Shown: positions 33,370 through 43,600 of the stretch, piece by piece
Numbering within the stretch: the stretch's first letter is position 1
Layout: every line of letters starts with the position of its first letter
Made by a program: the position numbers and the translations under genes
The notes under the pieces: model-generated
What the model saw: the letters and a program-made list of their open reading frames with translations, nothing else
Told to the model about the DNA's origin: nothing
The model's database searches: none
Assembly: GCF_002278075.1 (NCBI RefSeq)
Contig: NZ_CP022990.1
Location: 2,790,001-2,854,000 of the forward strand
From: Paraburkholderia aromaticivorans
GTDB lineage: Bacteria > Pseudomonadota > Gammaproteobacteria > Burkholderiales > Burkholderiaceae
DNA length: 64,000 nucleotides
Direction of reading: 5' to 3'

Positions 33370-34127
33370 ATCTTTACGCCATTCGCGCCATCTACAAGTT
33401 CGAGATGGCGCGCACCTGGCGCACGTTGATGCAAAGCATCATCGCGCCGGTGATTTCGACTTCGCTCTACTTCGTCGTGTTCGGCGCGGCGATCGGCTCA
33501 CGTATCAAGGAAGTGGACGGGATCAGTTACGGCGCGTTCATCGTGCCGGGTTTGATCATGCTGTCGCTGCTGTCGCAAAGCATTTCGAATGCGTCGTTCG
33601 GGATTTACTTTCCGCGCTTTACCGGCACGATCTATGAGTTGTTGTCGGCGCCGGTGTCGTATCTGGAAATCGTGGTGAGTTACGTGGGCGCGGCGGCGAC
33701 CAAATCGATTCTGCTCGGGTTGATCATTCTCGCTACCGCCGGACTGTTCGTGCCGCTGCAAGTTCAGCACCCGTTCTGGATGATCCTGTTTCTGGTGCTG
33801 ACGGCGGTCACGTTCAGCCTGCTCGGTTTTATCATCGGCATCTGGGCGGATAGCTTCGAGAAGCTGCAACTGGTACCGCTGCTGATCATCACGCCGCTGA
33901 CTTTTCTCGGCGGCAGCTTCTACGCGGTCAATATGCTGCCGCCGTTCTGGAAAGTCGTGACGCTCTTCAATCCGATCGTCTATCTGGTGAGCGGATTCCG
34001 CTGGAGCTTCTATGGTCTCGCCGACGTCAACGTCGAGGTGAGCCTCGGCATGACCGCGCTCTTTCTCGCGGTGTTCCTGCTGATCGTTGCGTGGATCTTC
34101 AAGACCGGCTACCGGCTCAAGAGCTGA
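33366..34127 (+). CDS. ABC-2 type exporter permease
   Basis: 253 residues with six membrane helices and the ABC-2 signature region [21 protein letters not shown] and [12 protein letters not shown]. It pairs with the ATPase encoded just upstream to form an exporter. NodJ/YadH-like in length. There is no substrate clue nearby. Confidence 0.9.
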   Translation: MNLYAIRAIYKFEMARTWRTLMQSIIAPVISTSLYFVVFGAAIGSRIKEVDGISYGAFIVPGLIMLSLLSQSISNASFGIYFPRFTGTIYELLSAPVSYLEIVVSYVGAAATKSILLGLIILATAGLFVPLQVQHPFWMILFLVLTAVTFSLLGFIIGIWADSFEKLQLVPLLIITPLTFLGGSFYAVNMLPPFWKVVTLFNPIVYLVSGFRWSFYGLADVNVEVSLGMTALFLAVFLLIVAWIFKTGYRLKS

Positions 34128-34259
34128 CAGGGCGCGTGCGAGCCGGCACGACTGTGCCCGGGTTCGCACGTGAGGCGAGCGGTCCGGCCACCGCGCATTC
34201 CACGGACTTTCGCTGCATGCGAAACTGACGGACATCCCAACACGGAGCCGATAGCCATT

Positions 34260-35675
34260 ATGTCCGTCGATTTGAGTCTGATCGAAAGAAGCGCCTGTGA
34301 AGTCGTCGACCTGTTGCGTGAAGAGGCGCTGAGTCCGCACGACCTGCTCGATACGCTCGCCGCGCAGGTCGCGCGCGTCGAACCGCAGGTCAACGCGCTG
34401 CCCACGCTGTGTTTCGAGCGCGCGCACGCACATGCCGATGCGCTGCTGAAGAAGCCGCTGAGCGAGCGCGGCGTGCTGTGCGGCCTGCCGCTGCCGATCA
34501 AGGATCTGACCGACGTGGCCGGGGTGCGCACCACGCGTGGTTCGCTGGTCTATCGCGACCGTGTGCCGGAAACGTCTGATGCCGGCGTGACCTTGCTCGA
34601 AGCGCACGGCGGCGTGGTCTATGCCAAGTCCAACACGCCGGAGTTCGGCTCCGGCGGCCATACGTATAACAGCGTGTTCGGCGTGACGCGTAATCCGTGG
34701 GACCTGTCGCGTTCGGCGGGCGGTTCATCGGGCGGCGCGGCGGCCGCGCTGGCGTCGGGCACCGCATGGGTCGCGCAGGGCTCCGATCTGGCGGGTTCGC
34801 TGCGCACGCCCGCGGCGTTCTGCGGCGTGGTGGGCTTGCGTCCGACGCCGGGGCGCGTTGCATACGGGCCAGCCGCGAATCCCTACGACACGCTCGGCAT
34901 TCACGGACCGATGGCGCGCAACGTGACCGACGCGGCGCTGCTGCTCGACGCGATGTGCGGCGAAGTCGACAGCGTGCCGTTGTCGCTGCGTGAACCGCCC
35001 ACCTCGTTTCTCGAACATGCGCGCCGGCCGCAACGTCCGGCGCGCGTTGCGTTCAGCGCAGGGCTCGGCATCGCCACCGTCGAGCCGGAGATCCTGTCGA
35101 TTTGCCGCACGACGATGGAGCGGCTCGCGGCGGCAGGCGTCGGCGTGGACGAGAGCGATCTCGACCTGAGCAGTGCGGCGCAGGCGTTCCACACGCTGCG
35201 CGGCATCGCCTACGCGACGAATTACGAGGACGTGCTGGCTCAGCACCGCGACATGTTGAATCCGAACGTGATCTGGAACATCGAATTCGGTCTGCAGTTG
35301 GACAACCGCGCCATGCGCGCGGCGCAGCGCACGCGTGCCGAACTCTTCCACAAGACGAACGCGCTGCTGCGGCGCTATGACGTGCTGATCTGTCCGGCTT
35401 CGATCGTGCTGCCGTTCCCGGTCGAAGCACGCGATATCCGCGACGCGGTCGGCCGGCACTTCGAGACCTACATCGACTGGCTCGCGATCACTTATGCGCT
35501 GACGCTCACCGGCATGCCGGTGATCGCGATTCCATGCGGGATGAGTGCGAGCGGGCTGCCTGTCGGCATTCAGATTGTCGGCAAGCCGCGCGGCGAGGCG
35601 GCGTTGCTGTCGGCGGCGCGTGCAATCGAGGAGATCATCGGCACGTGGGCTACCGGCAAGCCGCAGGTTTCCTGA
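34260..35675 (+). CDS. Amidase signature family protein
   Basis: 471 residues from ATG 34260 (MSVDLSLIERSACEVVDLLR). The Ser-cisSer-Lys triad is visible: Lys in LPIKDLTDVAG, serines in SAGGSSGGAAAALASG and QGSDLAGSLRTPAAFCG. The family hydrolyses amides; it is unlikely to be GatA because no gatB or gatC is near. A DUF3830 gene and AraC/LuxR regulators follow, so it may act on an imported amide. A strong bidirectional terminator ends it. Confidence 0.88.
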   Translation: MSVDLSLIERSACEVVDLLREEALSPHDLLDTLAAQVARVEPQVNALPTLCFERAHAHADALLKKPLSERGVLCGLPLPIKDLTDVAGVRTTRGSLVYRDRVPETSDAGVTLLEAHGGVVYAKSNTPEFGSGGHTYNSVFGVTRNPWDLSRSAGGSSGGAAAALASGTAWVAQGSDLAGSLRTPAAFCGVVGLRPTPGRVAYGPAANPYDTLGIHGPMARNVTDAALLLDAMCGEVDSVPLSLREPPTSFLEHARRPQRPARVAFSAGLGIATVEPEILSICRTTMERLAAAGVGVDESDLDLSSAAQAFHTLRGIAYATNYEDVLAQHRDMLNPNVIWNIEFGLQLDNRAMRAAQRTRAELFHKTNALLRRYDVLICPASIVLPFPVEARDIRDAVGRHFETYIDWLAITYALTLTGMPVIAIPCGMSASGLPVGIQIVGKPRGEAALLSAARAIEEIIGTWATGKPQVS

Positions 35676-35684
35676 CGGTTGTTT

Positions 35685-35724
35685 CGCCGTGGCCGGCACC
35701 CCGACGGGCATGCCGGCCACGGCG
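35685..35724. terminator. 14-bp bidirectional hairpin between amidase and luxR-type gene
   Basis: The arms 35685-35698 and 35711-35724 are perfect complements around a 12-base loop. The hairpin lies between the stops of two convergent genes. T-rich tracts are weak on both sides. Confidence 0.75.
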
Positions 35725-35741
35725 CGCTTTCCTGCCTGGTT

Positions 35742-36743
35742 CTACGACACATACCCCTGCGCGACGTTGATCAACTGCACGCGGTTGCGCACGTTGAACA
35801 ATTGCCGCAGACGACGCAGGTGGTAGTCGACGTTATGCGGCGACAGCCCGAGGAAGTAAGCGATCTCCTTGTCCCGCTGACCCTGCACGACCGCCCGCAG
35901 CACCGCATGCTGCAATTCGCTCAGCGTGACGCGCTGCTGCTGCGCGGGCGCGATGCCGATCACGCTCTTTGCGTGCGTCCAGATGAATTCGTGGATCGTG
36001 TGCGCGAACATCAGCGTCTCGGCCACGATCGATTCGGTCATCCAGCGCGGATTGCCGATCTCGGAGTTGAAGCACAGGCTCGCGCTCAGTTCCGGCTCGG
36101 GCAGCGGCATCTGCGTGAGAATGCCGCTTTTGCGCCCGGTCGCCTCCAGCATGTCGATCAGGCCGCCGAGCCGTTCGCTGCGCAGTTGCGCGCGCGGCAG
36201 ATCGGCGCGCATGTCGACCGTATTCCAGAGAAACGGCATGCCGGTCGGCGAGGCGAGTGCGACGCGCGGGTCGAGTTCGAAATAACGCTCGCGGAAATAG
36301 CGCGTGAGCCAGCTCTGCGACTCGTAGCTGGTCAGCACGAACATCGTCTTGTGATGCGCCGACGTGCGCGTGGCCGAATAGCTGAACGAGTCGAAGCCCA
36401 GTTGCTTGATGCGCTGCCGCACGAATTCGATGCGGTCCTGCGCGCTGCCAAAGCGCACCAGCGGACTGATGACCGGTGCGGCCCGCCGCGCGGCGGGCGA
36501 GGGCGTGCCGATTTCCTCCTCTGTGAAGAGTGTCAGAAAGCCTGGGGGCACGACGCCTGTTGCGGTGCGCTGGGGTGCCCGGGATGCTTCAGCCGCGTGG
36601 GCTGATTTCTCGGGTTGCCGCGTGCCGGCCGGGTAGGCCGGTTGGGCGGCAACCGCCGAGTTGTAAGCCGCCGACGCCTGCCCGGCTTCACCTTGCGGCG
36701 AGCCGGTCAGCCAATGCGGCAGCGTTTCGCATTCGTGTTCCAT
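35742..36743 (-). CDS. LuxR-family regulator (solo) with N-terminal extension
   Basis: 333 residues from ATG 36743, with GGAG 10 bases upstream; the frame is open to a TTG at 36785. After about 95 low-complexity residues comes an autoinducer-binding domain that keeps the W..Y....Y...DP...PFLW pattern of acyl-homoserine-lactone pockets (SWLTRYF, YFELDPR, MPFLWNT). A GerE helix-turn-helix follows (KEIAYFLGLSPHNVDYHLRR). No luxI-type synthase is in the window, so it is a LuxR solo. The extension is not seen in standard members of about 240 residues. Confidence 0.85.
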   Translation of the reverse strand: MEHECETLPHWLTGSPQGEAGQASAAYNSAVAAQPAYPAGTRQPEKSAHAAEASRAPQRTATGVVPPGFLTLFTEEEIGTPSPAARRAAPVISPLVRFGSAQDRIEFVRQRIKQLGFDSFSYSATRTSAHHKTMFVLTSYESQSWLTRYFRERYFELDPRVALASPTGMPFLWNTVDMRADLPRAQLRSERLGGLIDMLEATGRKSGILTQMPLPEPELSASLCFNSEIGNPRWMTESIVAETLMFAHTIHEFIWTHAKSVIGIAPAQQQRVTLSELQHAVLRAVVQGQRDKEIAYFLGLSPHNVDYHLRRLRQLFNVRNRVQLINVAQGYVS

Positions 36744-36916
36744 TAAACGGTAGCTCCGGCGTTCGAAACGCGTGAAAGACGACAACCTGAATGATTAGCT
36801 ATTTCCAAAAATTACGGTAGCCGGTTCCTTGCTATCATTTTTGAGTTCTTGCTCCGATAGCGGACTGGCAACACCGGTATGGCAGGGTTCACTCTTCATA
36901 TGGCACCTCCCTGGGA

Positions 36917-37849
36917 ATGGACGTGATGGCACGAATTCCAAAGCTGACAACGACGCTTGCCTACGATCGCTACATGGCGGGCCAGAAACTGGTCTCGAGC
37001 GTGGAACGCCCGTGGCGGCACCTGGTGCTGCGCTCCTATCTCGAACCCGCCGAGCAGGAACTGCTGGAAGCGCCGGGCTTGCAGGACCTCACGCTGATGA
37101 CGCTTGCGAGCGGCGCCGAGCACCTCGAGCGCAACCTGAACGGGCGCTGGGAGAGCGCCGATCTGCGGGTGGGCGACGTGTGGTTCGTGCCGCCCGCGCC
37201 GATCTCGTGGCGCTGGCGTTCGATCAGCGATGAGCCGCTGTCGACCGTTCACCTGCATATCGAGCGCAGCCTGATCGACCGCGTCGCCGATCAGATGGAG
37301 CTTGGCGGCTCCCGTGAGCTGTCGCTCGGCGACGCGATGCAGTTTCGTGATCCGCTGGTCGCCGCGATGCTTGCTGCATTGCATCGCGCCGCCGCCGATC
37401 CGGCCGACTCGCGTTTGTATGTCGATGCGCTGGTTCACGCGCTCGCCGCGCATCTGTTGCAGCATTATTCGCGCGGCCGCTCCGCGCGCGCCGGAGCCCA
37501 GGCTGGTTTGCCGGCGAACCCGGAGCGCCTCGTGCCGCGCCGGGTTCGCCGTGTCACCGACTACATCCGCGCCAATCTGGCCGGGGATCTGGCGATCAGC
37601 GAACTGGCCGCGCAGGCGGGGTTAAGCAGCTTTCATTTTGCGCGCGTGTTTCGCCGCGAGACCGGTGAGACGCCGCATCAGTTCGTCTCGCGTCTGCGAC
37701 TCGAGGAAGCCGCGCGGCTGCTGCGTGCCACCGACCAGACCGTGCTGCAGATTGCGATTGCGGTTGGTTTCGAGAATGCCAGTCATTTCTCCGTGCAGTT
37801 CAAGCGTGACTACGGCGTGACGCCGCTCGCTTACCGGCTGCGCGGCTGA
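36917..37849 (+). CDS. AraC-family transcriptional regulator
   Basis: 310 residues. The N-terminal sensor is about 190 residues; the C-terminal domain has two HTH units (ISELAAQAGLSSFHFARVF and IAIAVGFENASHFSVQFKR). The start may be the ATG at 36926, which is better spaced from GGGA. It is divergent from the LuxR solo and upstream of the DUF3830 gene, so it may control one of these. Confidence 0.87.
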   Translation: MDVMARIPKLTTTLAYDRYMAGQKLVSSVERPWRHLVLRSYLEPAEQELLEAPGLQDLTLMTLASGAEHLERNLNGRWESADLRVGDVWFVPPAPISWRWRSISDEPLSTVHLHIERSLIDRVADQMELGGSRELSLGDAMQFRDPLVAAMLAALHRAAADPADSRLYVDALVHALAAHLLQHYSRGRSARAGAQAGLPANPERLVPRRVRRVTDYIRANLAGDLAISELAAQAGLSSFHFARVFRRETGETPHQFVSRLRLEEAARLLRATDQTVLQIAIAVGFENASHFSVQFKRDYGVTPLAYRLRG

Positions 37850-38361
37850 AGTACGGATTGCGCGGCAGGAAGTGGCCGGCTGGTCAGCAGGCAGTGGCGT
37901 GACGGCGGCATACGGTTCATGCCAGCCGGACGAGGGTTCACGGAGCCTGGCCGCTTGCGCCGCCAGCGGTGCTGCAAACGTGCTGTCACACGGCCATTCG
38001 CGGCCACTCACGGCCACTCGCGGCCACTCACGGCGGACCGCCTTGGGTCGCCGCGCGGGACAATGCGACGAGCAGCCTCGGGAATCACGCACCTTGCGCA
38101 GTGTGCTGCGCATTGCGCGGCTTGCAAACTACGAAGTTTCGTGGCGACCGGGCGGTTCGACCTGGCACGGCCATGCCGTCACGGCGTGGCGGGCACGATC
38201 CGCTCAAGAAGCCGGCACTGGTCCAACTGGCCTGACCAGAAAAATGGCAACTGTCTCTGTCGAAGCCTTGCACCGGACGACAGAATGGTGCGCCCGCGGC
38301 CCGGCCTGCGCCGCGCGTCCGACCGACCGATCCATTCACCCGTCATACTGGAAACCTGGCG
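37850..38361. other. 512-bp intergenic region before the DUF3830 gene
   Basis: No gene supported; frames crossing it are arginine-rich and lack ribosome sites. It contains the 10-bp tandem repeat at 37991-38030 and otherwise nothing recognisable. Confidence 0.45.
37991..38030. repeat. 10-bp tandem repeat CGGCCACTCR, 4 copies
   Basis: Four contiguous units (CGGCCATTCG, CGGCCACTCA, CGGCCACTCG, CGGCCACTCA), then a partial CGGC. The 10-bp period matches about one helical turn, so each unit faces the same side of the DNA. Confidence 0.8.
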
Positions 38362-38787
38362 ATGACCCGACTCCGAATCACCTCCTGCGGCCATGTCTTT
38401 ACCGCCGAAACCCATCCGGATGCGCCGCATACCGTGGCCGCCTTCCTGAAGCTGCTGCCGTACCGCCAGAAGATCATTCACGTGCGCTGGAGCGGCGAAG
38501 GCTGCTGGGTGCCGCTAGGCGACTTCAAGCTCGAGAACGACGGCGTCGCGGTCGGCTTCGAGAATCACACGAGCCATCCGTCGGTTGGCGACATTCTGTT
38601 TTATCCCGGCGGCTACAGCGAAACCGAGATCATTCTCGCGTATGGTTCGTGCTGCTTCGCGAGCAAGCTGGGGCAGCTCGCGGGCAACCATTTCCTGACC
38701 ATTGTCGAAGGCAAGGAAAAGCTGCGCGAGCTCGGCACCAAGGTGTTGTGGGAAGGCGCACAGGACGTGCTGTTCGAAAAGATCTGA
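38362..38787 (+). CDS. DUF3830 family protein
   Basis: 141 residues with the family's order of segments: MTRLRITSCGHVFTAE, APHTVAAFLKLLPY, GEGCWVPLGDF and YPGGYSETEIILAYG. DUF3830 proteins have a cyclophilin-like fold; their role is unknown, and they often lie near amidase or hydrolase genes, as here (amidase 2.7 kb upstream). No signal peptide. Complete in length. Confidence 0.8.
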   Translation: MTRLRITSCGHVFTAETHPDAPHTVAAFLKLLPYRQKIIHVRWSGEGCWVPLGDFKLENDGVAVGFENHTSHPSVGDILFYPGGYSETEIILAYGSCCFASKLGQLAGNHFLTIVEGKEKLRELGTKVLWEGAQDVLFEKI

Positions 38788-38960
38788 GGCGTCGGCACGG
38801 TACCCGCAAGGCATCCTGCTTTCGTGCACCAGTGCGGACGCGTCCTAACCCTGGTTAATTTTTGCTCCGTAAATCGCGCATACTGGAGGCGTCCGGGCGG
38901 CTTGCGAAGCGCTCCCCTGTGCCTCCTGTGCGCGGTTCGCAGTCCATGCGGTCGCCTCGG

Positions 38961-38990
38961 GTACGCCCTAAGGAAGTCCCCTTGGCGATG
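38961..38990 (+). repeat. Hairpin repeat, copy B, in the histidine-kinase leader
   Basis: GTACGCCCTAAGGAAGTCCC followed by CTTGGCGATG aligns with copy A at 9451 and with the inverted copy at 54431. The core CCCTAAGGAAGTCCCCTTGG is shared, while the hairpin here is imperfect. It lies 46 bases before the kinase ATG. Confidence 0.55.
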
Positions 38991-39036
38991 GCGCGGAACC
39001 CTTATTTTCGCCGCCATGCGGCGCCAGGTCTCCCAC

Positions 39037-40257
39037 ATGACGGACTCGCACGTACTGCCGCTAACCGCTTTTGCCGCACAGTTGCGTCTGCAACAAGTCG
39101 ATCTGACTGAACGGTGGATGAAGGCCGTCTTTCACGACGCCGAATTGACCGAATCCGACCGGCTGACCTACGAGCAACTGGCCGATCACATCCCGAACAT
39201 TCTCGACGAAATCTGCAGCGTGCTGGAGAACCAGGATCTCGACCACGCTGAAGGCGCGATCGAGCGCGACGCGCGCCAGCACGGCAAATTGCGCTGGAAG
39301 CAGGGCTACCGGATCGACGAGCTGGTACGCGAGCTCGATCTGTTCCGGCAGATGCTGACCGGCGCGATCGTCGAATTCAGCGAGGCCCAGCCGTATTTCA
39401 CGCGGCGTCATGAGGAGCGGGCGCGCCATTTCATCGACGAAGCCGTCAGTTTTGTCACGTTGACTTCGATCCGCGAGGTCGTCAGCGAACGTGACCGCAA
39501 GATCGACGACTACACCGGGCGGCTCGAGCGCGCCAATCACGAGCTGACACTCAAACAGCAACTGGTCGGCGATCTGTACGAATCACGCATGCAAATCACG
39601 CGCAGCGTCGTCCACGATCTGCGCAACTTTCTCAATGTGTTTTCGATGGCGCTGCAACTGATCAGCCGCGCGCCGTCCCGCATCGAGACCGCGCTCGCGC
39701 TCGCGAACCGTCAGGCCGCCGATATGAAAACGCTGGTGGACGAACTGGTCGAATACTCGGTCGTGCTCGGCGACAACAGTCCGCTCGTGGTGGAAAGCTT
39801 CGCGCTGCGCGAGCTGTTCGACGAACTGGTGATCTCGTGCGAACCGGCGATCGAAGGGAAAGGGCTGCGCCTTCACGCGGCCTTCGACGGCGCCCTGCAA
39901 ACGGTCGTGTCCAATCGTCTTAAGCTCAAGCAGGTCGCGCTCAATCTGTTGACCAACGCGACCAAATATACGAGAGCCGGCCTGATCGAATTGAGCATGA
40001 CCGCCGCGCAGGACGATCGCTGGCGCCTGCGTGTGTCGGATACGGGCGTGGGCATCGACGCATCGGATCGGGAACGCGTGTTCAAGGAATTCGAGCGTGC
40101 TGCGGCCGATGACATTCCCGGCGCCGGTTTGGGCCTCGCGATCGTCAAGGAATTGTGCCGGATGCTGGATGGCGAGATTCGTTTCGACTCGCAGGAAGGC
40201 AAAGGGACGGTCTTCGAAATCAGCTTTCCCATGCGCTTGCAGCCGGCCGGCGACTGA
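39037..40257 (+). CDS. Sensor histidine kinase with RsbRD-like N-terminal domain
   Basis: 406 residues from ATG 39037; ATG 39016 is possible. The N-terminal 150 residues resemble the RsbT co-antagonist (RsbRD) N-domain: LTERWMKAVFHDAEL and GKLRWKQGYRIDELVRELD. A short coiled coil leads to the H-box VVHDLRNFLNVF, then N-box LNLLTNATKYT, G1 VSDTGVGID and G2 GAGLGLAIVKEL. No membrane segment, so a cytoplasmic sensor. No partner response regulator is adjacent. The autotransporter gene follows in the same direction. Confidence 0.88.
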   Translation: MTDSHVLPLTAFAAQLRLQQVDLTERWMKAVFHDAELTESDRLTYEQLADHIPNILDEICSVLENQDLDHAEGAIERDARQHGKLRWKQGYRIDELVRELDLFRQMLTGAIVEFSEAQPYFTRRHEERARHFIDEAVSFVTLTSIREVVSERDRKIDDYTGRLERANHELTLKQQLVGDLYESRMQITRSVVHDLRNFLNVFSMALQLISRAPSRIETALALANRQAADMKTLVDELVEYSVVLGDNSPLVVESFALRELFDELVISCEPAIEGKGLRLHAAFDGALQTVVSNRLKLKQVALNLLTNATKYTRAGLIELSMTAAQDDRWRLRVSDTGVGIDASDRERVFKEFERAAADDIPGAGLGLAIVKELCRMLDGEIRFDSQEGKGTVFEISFPMRLQPAGD

Positions 40258-40690
40258 CACATCTATCTTGATACGGCGTGGGTCTGCTGTATCAGGTCTT
40301 GCCTCTTCAAATGTGGTTCTCCTGTATGACTTCCGTTTAGTCGCCGGGGATAGACTCATTGCGGTCGGTGTTTCGCCCGCGTGAGCGAGATCCGGCCGCG
40401 ATTCCCATTTATCTCGTGTGCTGTTTTCGGACAAATTAGAACAACGTCTTAGAAAAGACTAAAAACAGTCAGCACTATTTAAGACGTTTGGCAGTTTTCG
40501 TCTTAAATCGGCTATGTCGTTTTTCTAATATAAGCTAAAAAATAGCTCTACAAGGTATATTTGTGTTCCGCGGCTTTGCGGCGTGGCGAAGCGCGATGTC
40601 ATCTTAGGTTTCTATTGGTTCTTGCTGAATAGTTAGGATCACATAATAAATAACTGGTATTTGAGTTCTCTATAAGAAGAGTAGGGAGGA
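40258..40690 (+). other. AT-rich leader region of the autotransporter gene
   Basis: 433 bases, clearly AT-richer than all surroundings between about 40420 and 40690. It holds repeated CGTCTTA/TAAGACG elements, including the 10-bp dyad at 40477-40508, and ends with a GGGAGGA ribosome site before ATG 40691. Such AT-rich stretches are typical H-NS-type or silenced promoter regions of adhesin genes. No gene. Confidence 0.6.
40477..40508. promoter_or_regulatory. 10-bp dyad ATTTAAGACG-N12-CGTCTTAAAT
   Basis: Arms at 40477-40486 and 40499-40508 are perfect complements around a 12-base spacer. A further CGTCTTA at 40445-40451 starts a smaller dyad, GTCTT-AGAA-AAGAC (40446-40459). The three half-sites suggest an operator upstream of the adhesin gene. 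Confidence 0.6.
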
Positions 40691-43600
40691 ATGTTGAACA
40701 AGTCTTATAAGACCGTTTGGAACACCACGACCCGCACATACGCAGCCGCGTCCGAGGTCGCGAAAAGCCGTGGTGCAAAGGGGGTTTCCGCATGTGGGTC
40801 GCTCGTAGCCGCGAGTGCGGGGCTGTTGAGCGCCCTGGCGTTTTCGCAGCCGGCAGCGGCCGGAGAATGCGCGTCGCAGGAGCAGGACTGCCTCAGCATC
40901 GCACAGGCGCCGGTAGCCGGCCTCGCGCTGCCGGCTACCACGGGCGATGCGATGAAGCCCGCGGACGTGGCAGCCGCAATCAATAACGCAAGCGTATTTA
41001 CCGGCAATCCGGCCGTCGACACGACGCCGCCATCCATTGTCGGTTCGAACCGGAGCGACTTGCTAGGCGCGGGCGTGACGACGCCGGTGACCGACTACAT
41101 CGCCGTGAGTCCAAACGTCGTTCAGGGCACGCGCACCAGTGCGTCGTCCGACCTGAACGCAATGGCGATCGGTCCAACCGCCGCCGCCACCGGCTTCAAC
41201 GCATTGGCCGTCGGCTCGGCCTCGATTGCCGGTTCCGACGCCTCGACCGCGGTCGGGTCGGCGGCGGGTGTCGCTTCGGTGAATTCGACCGCCGTCGGTG
41301 CGGCGGCCATCGTGGGCGCCCTTTCCAATAACTCGGTGGCGGTGGGCTACAACTCCCGGGCCGGCGCAATGAATACGATTGCGCTCGGCTCCTTCGCGAG
41401 TGCGGTGTCGAGCGGGTCCGTGGCCATTGGCTACAACGCATTCATCAACCCGTCGGCAACGGGGTCGCTCGTCATCGGCTCGAACGCGTCGGCGAGCGGC
41501 AAAGGCTCGGTCGCGCTCGGCGCCGATTCGATCGCCGACCGCGTCAATGTCGTATCCGTGGGCAGTCTCGCGCAAGGCCGTCAGATCGCCTATGTCGCAG
41601 CCGGCACGCGGCCCACCGACGCGGCCAACGTCGGCCAGCTGTCAGGCGTGGCCGAAGCGCTCGGCGGCGGCGCGCTGATCGATCCGAACGGCGCGGTGGT
41701 CGCGCCGGCCTACACCATCGGTGGAGCGACCTACCACGACGTGGGCGCGGCACTCGCGGCGGTGGTGGCGGGGGGCGCCGCCGGCAGCGCCGACGCGCTG
41801 CGTTACGACACCCCGGCGCATGACGTCGCGACGCTCGGCAACAAGGTCACGCCCGTCAAGCTCACCAACGTCGCGGCCGGCAACCTGAGTGCCGCCAGTT
41901 CGGACGCCGTGACCGGCGCGCAGCTCTACGGCACCAATCAGGCGGTCGCGCAGAACACCACGGATATCACCAACATTTCCAGCAACATCAACAACATCAG
42001 TAACGGAAAGGCGGGCCTGCTTCAGCAAGACGCGCTCACGCGCGATCTGACGGTGGCGAAGGGCACGGACGGCAAGCACGTCGACTTCACCGGCTTGACC
42101 GGATCGCGCGAGTTGGTCGGCGTGGCGGCGGGCACGGCTGCGGGCTCGGCGGTGAATCTGGCGCAGCTCAGTCCGGTCGTGACAGCGCTCGGCGGCGGCG
42201 CGACGGTCAACGCGAACGGTTCGGTAGCAGGTCCGACGTATCACGTGCAAGCCGGCACGCAGACCACGGTCGGCAGCGCGCTCAGTTCGCTCGATACCGG
42301 GCTGTCGTCGTTGCAATCGCAGATTAGCGGCGGCACGGTCGGCCTCGTCACGCAGAACGCCGCTTCTCACGACATTCTGATCGGCGGAGCCACGACCGGC
42401 ACGCGTATCAACGTGACGGGCACGGGGGGAAATCGCGTGATCGCCGGCGTGGCGGCTGGCGCGATCGGCGCGGCCAGCAGCGAAGCCGTCACCGGCGCGC
42501 AACTCTATGCGAACGCCGCCAGCGCGGCGGCGCTGGGCGGCGGCTCGAGCGTCAATCCGGATGGATCGCTCAAAAGGCCGGCGTACAGCGTCGGCGGAAG
42601 CACATATAGCGACGTGGGGTCCGCGCTCGCGGCCGCCGTCACGACCAGCGTCCGGGCAGGCGCCGATTCGGTTCAGTACGATTCCACGTCGCACGACATC
42701 ATCACGTTGGGCAATGGCGCCGCACCGGTTCGGCTCACCAACGTGCGCGCCGCGAATCTCGAGGCCGGCAGCTCGGACGCCGTCAACGGCGCGCAACTGT
42801 TCGCCACCAATCAGGCCGTCGCGCAGAACACCGGCAGCATCACGAATCTCGATCAGCGTGTCACGGATAACACGACCAACATCAGCCGTCTGGACCAGCG
42901 CGTCACCGACAACACGACCAACATCAGCCATCTCGACCAGCGCACCACCACGATCGAAGGCGACGTGAGCAACATCACGAATCAGATTACGAACGGCGAG
43001 ATCGGGCTCGTGCAGCAGGATCAGGCTTCGCGTAATCTCACCGTGGCGAAAGGCACGGACGGCGCCCGCGTCGATTTCACCGGCACCGGCGGCGCCCGCG
43101 AGCTGACCGGGATCGCCGCGGGCACCACGAACGCATCCGCGGTGAATCTCGGGCAGTTCAGACCGATGGTGGCCGCGTTGGGCGGGGGCGCGCAGATCAA
43201 TGCCGACGGTTCGCTGACCGGCCCCAGCTACCACGTTCAAGGCGGCACGCAGACCACGGTCGGCGACGCGCTCGGCTCGCTCGACAATGGCCTTACCACG
43301 TTGCAGCAGAACATGGAGAGCGGCGGCATCGGCATGGTCACGCAGGATCCGGCGACGCGCGTCATCAAGGTCGGTGCCACGACGGACGGCAATCTGATCA
43401 ACATGGCCGGCACGGCCGGCAATCGGGTCGTGACCGGCGTGGCGCGAGGCACGGTCAGTTCGGCGAGCAACGACGCGGTCAACGGCTCGCAACTGTATGC
43501 GCAGGCGGCGGGCACGGCGGTGGCGCTGGGCGGCGGCGCGAGCGTCAACGCGGACGGTTCGGTGAGCGCGCCGTCCTACCGCGTGGGCGGCACGGTGGTG

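Noticed and set aside
37991..38030. Possible CRISPR array
   Set aside because: Units are 10 bp with no spacers; a simple tandem repeat, and no cas genes in the window.
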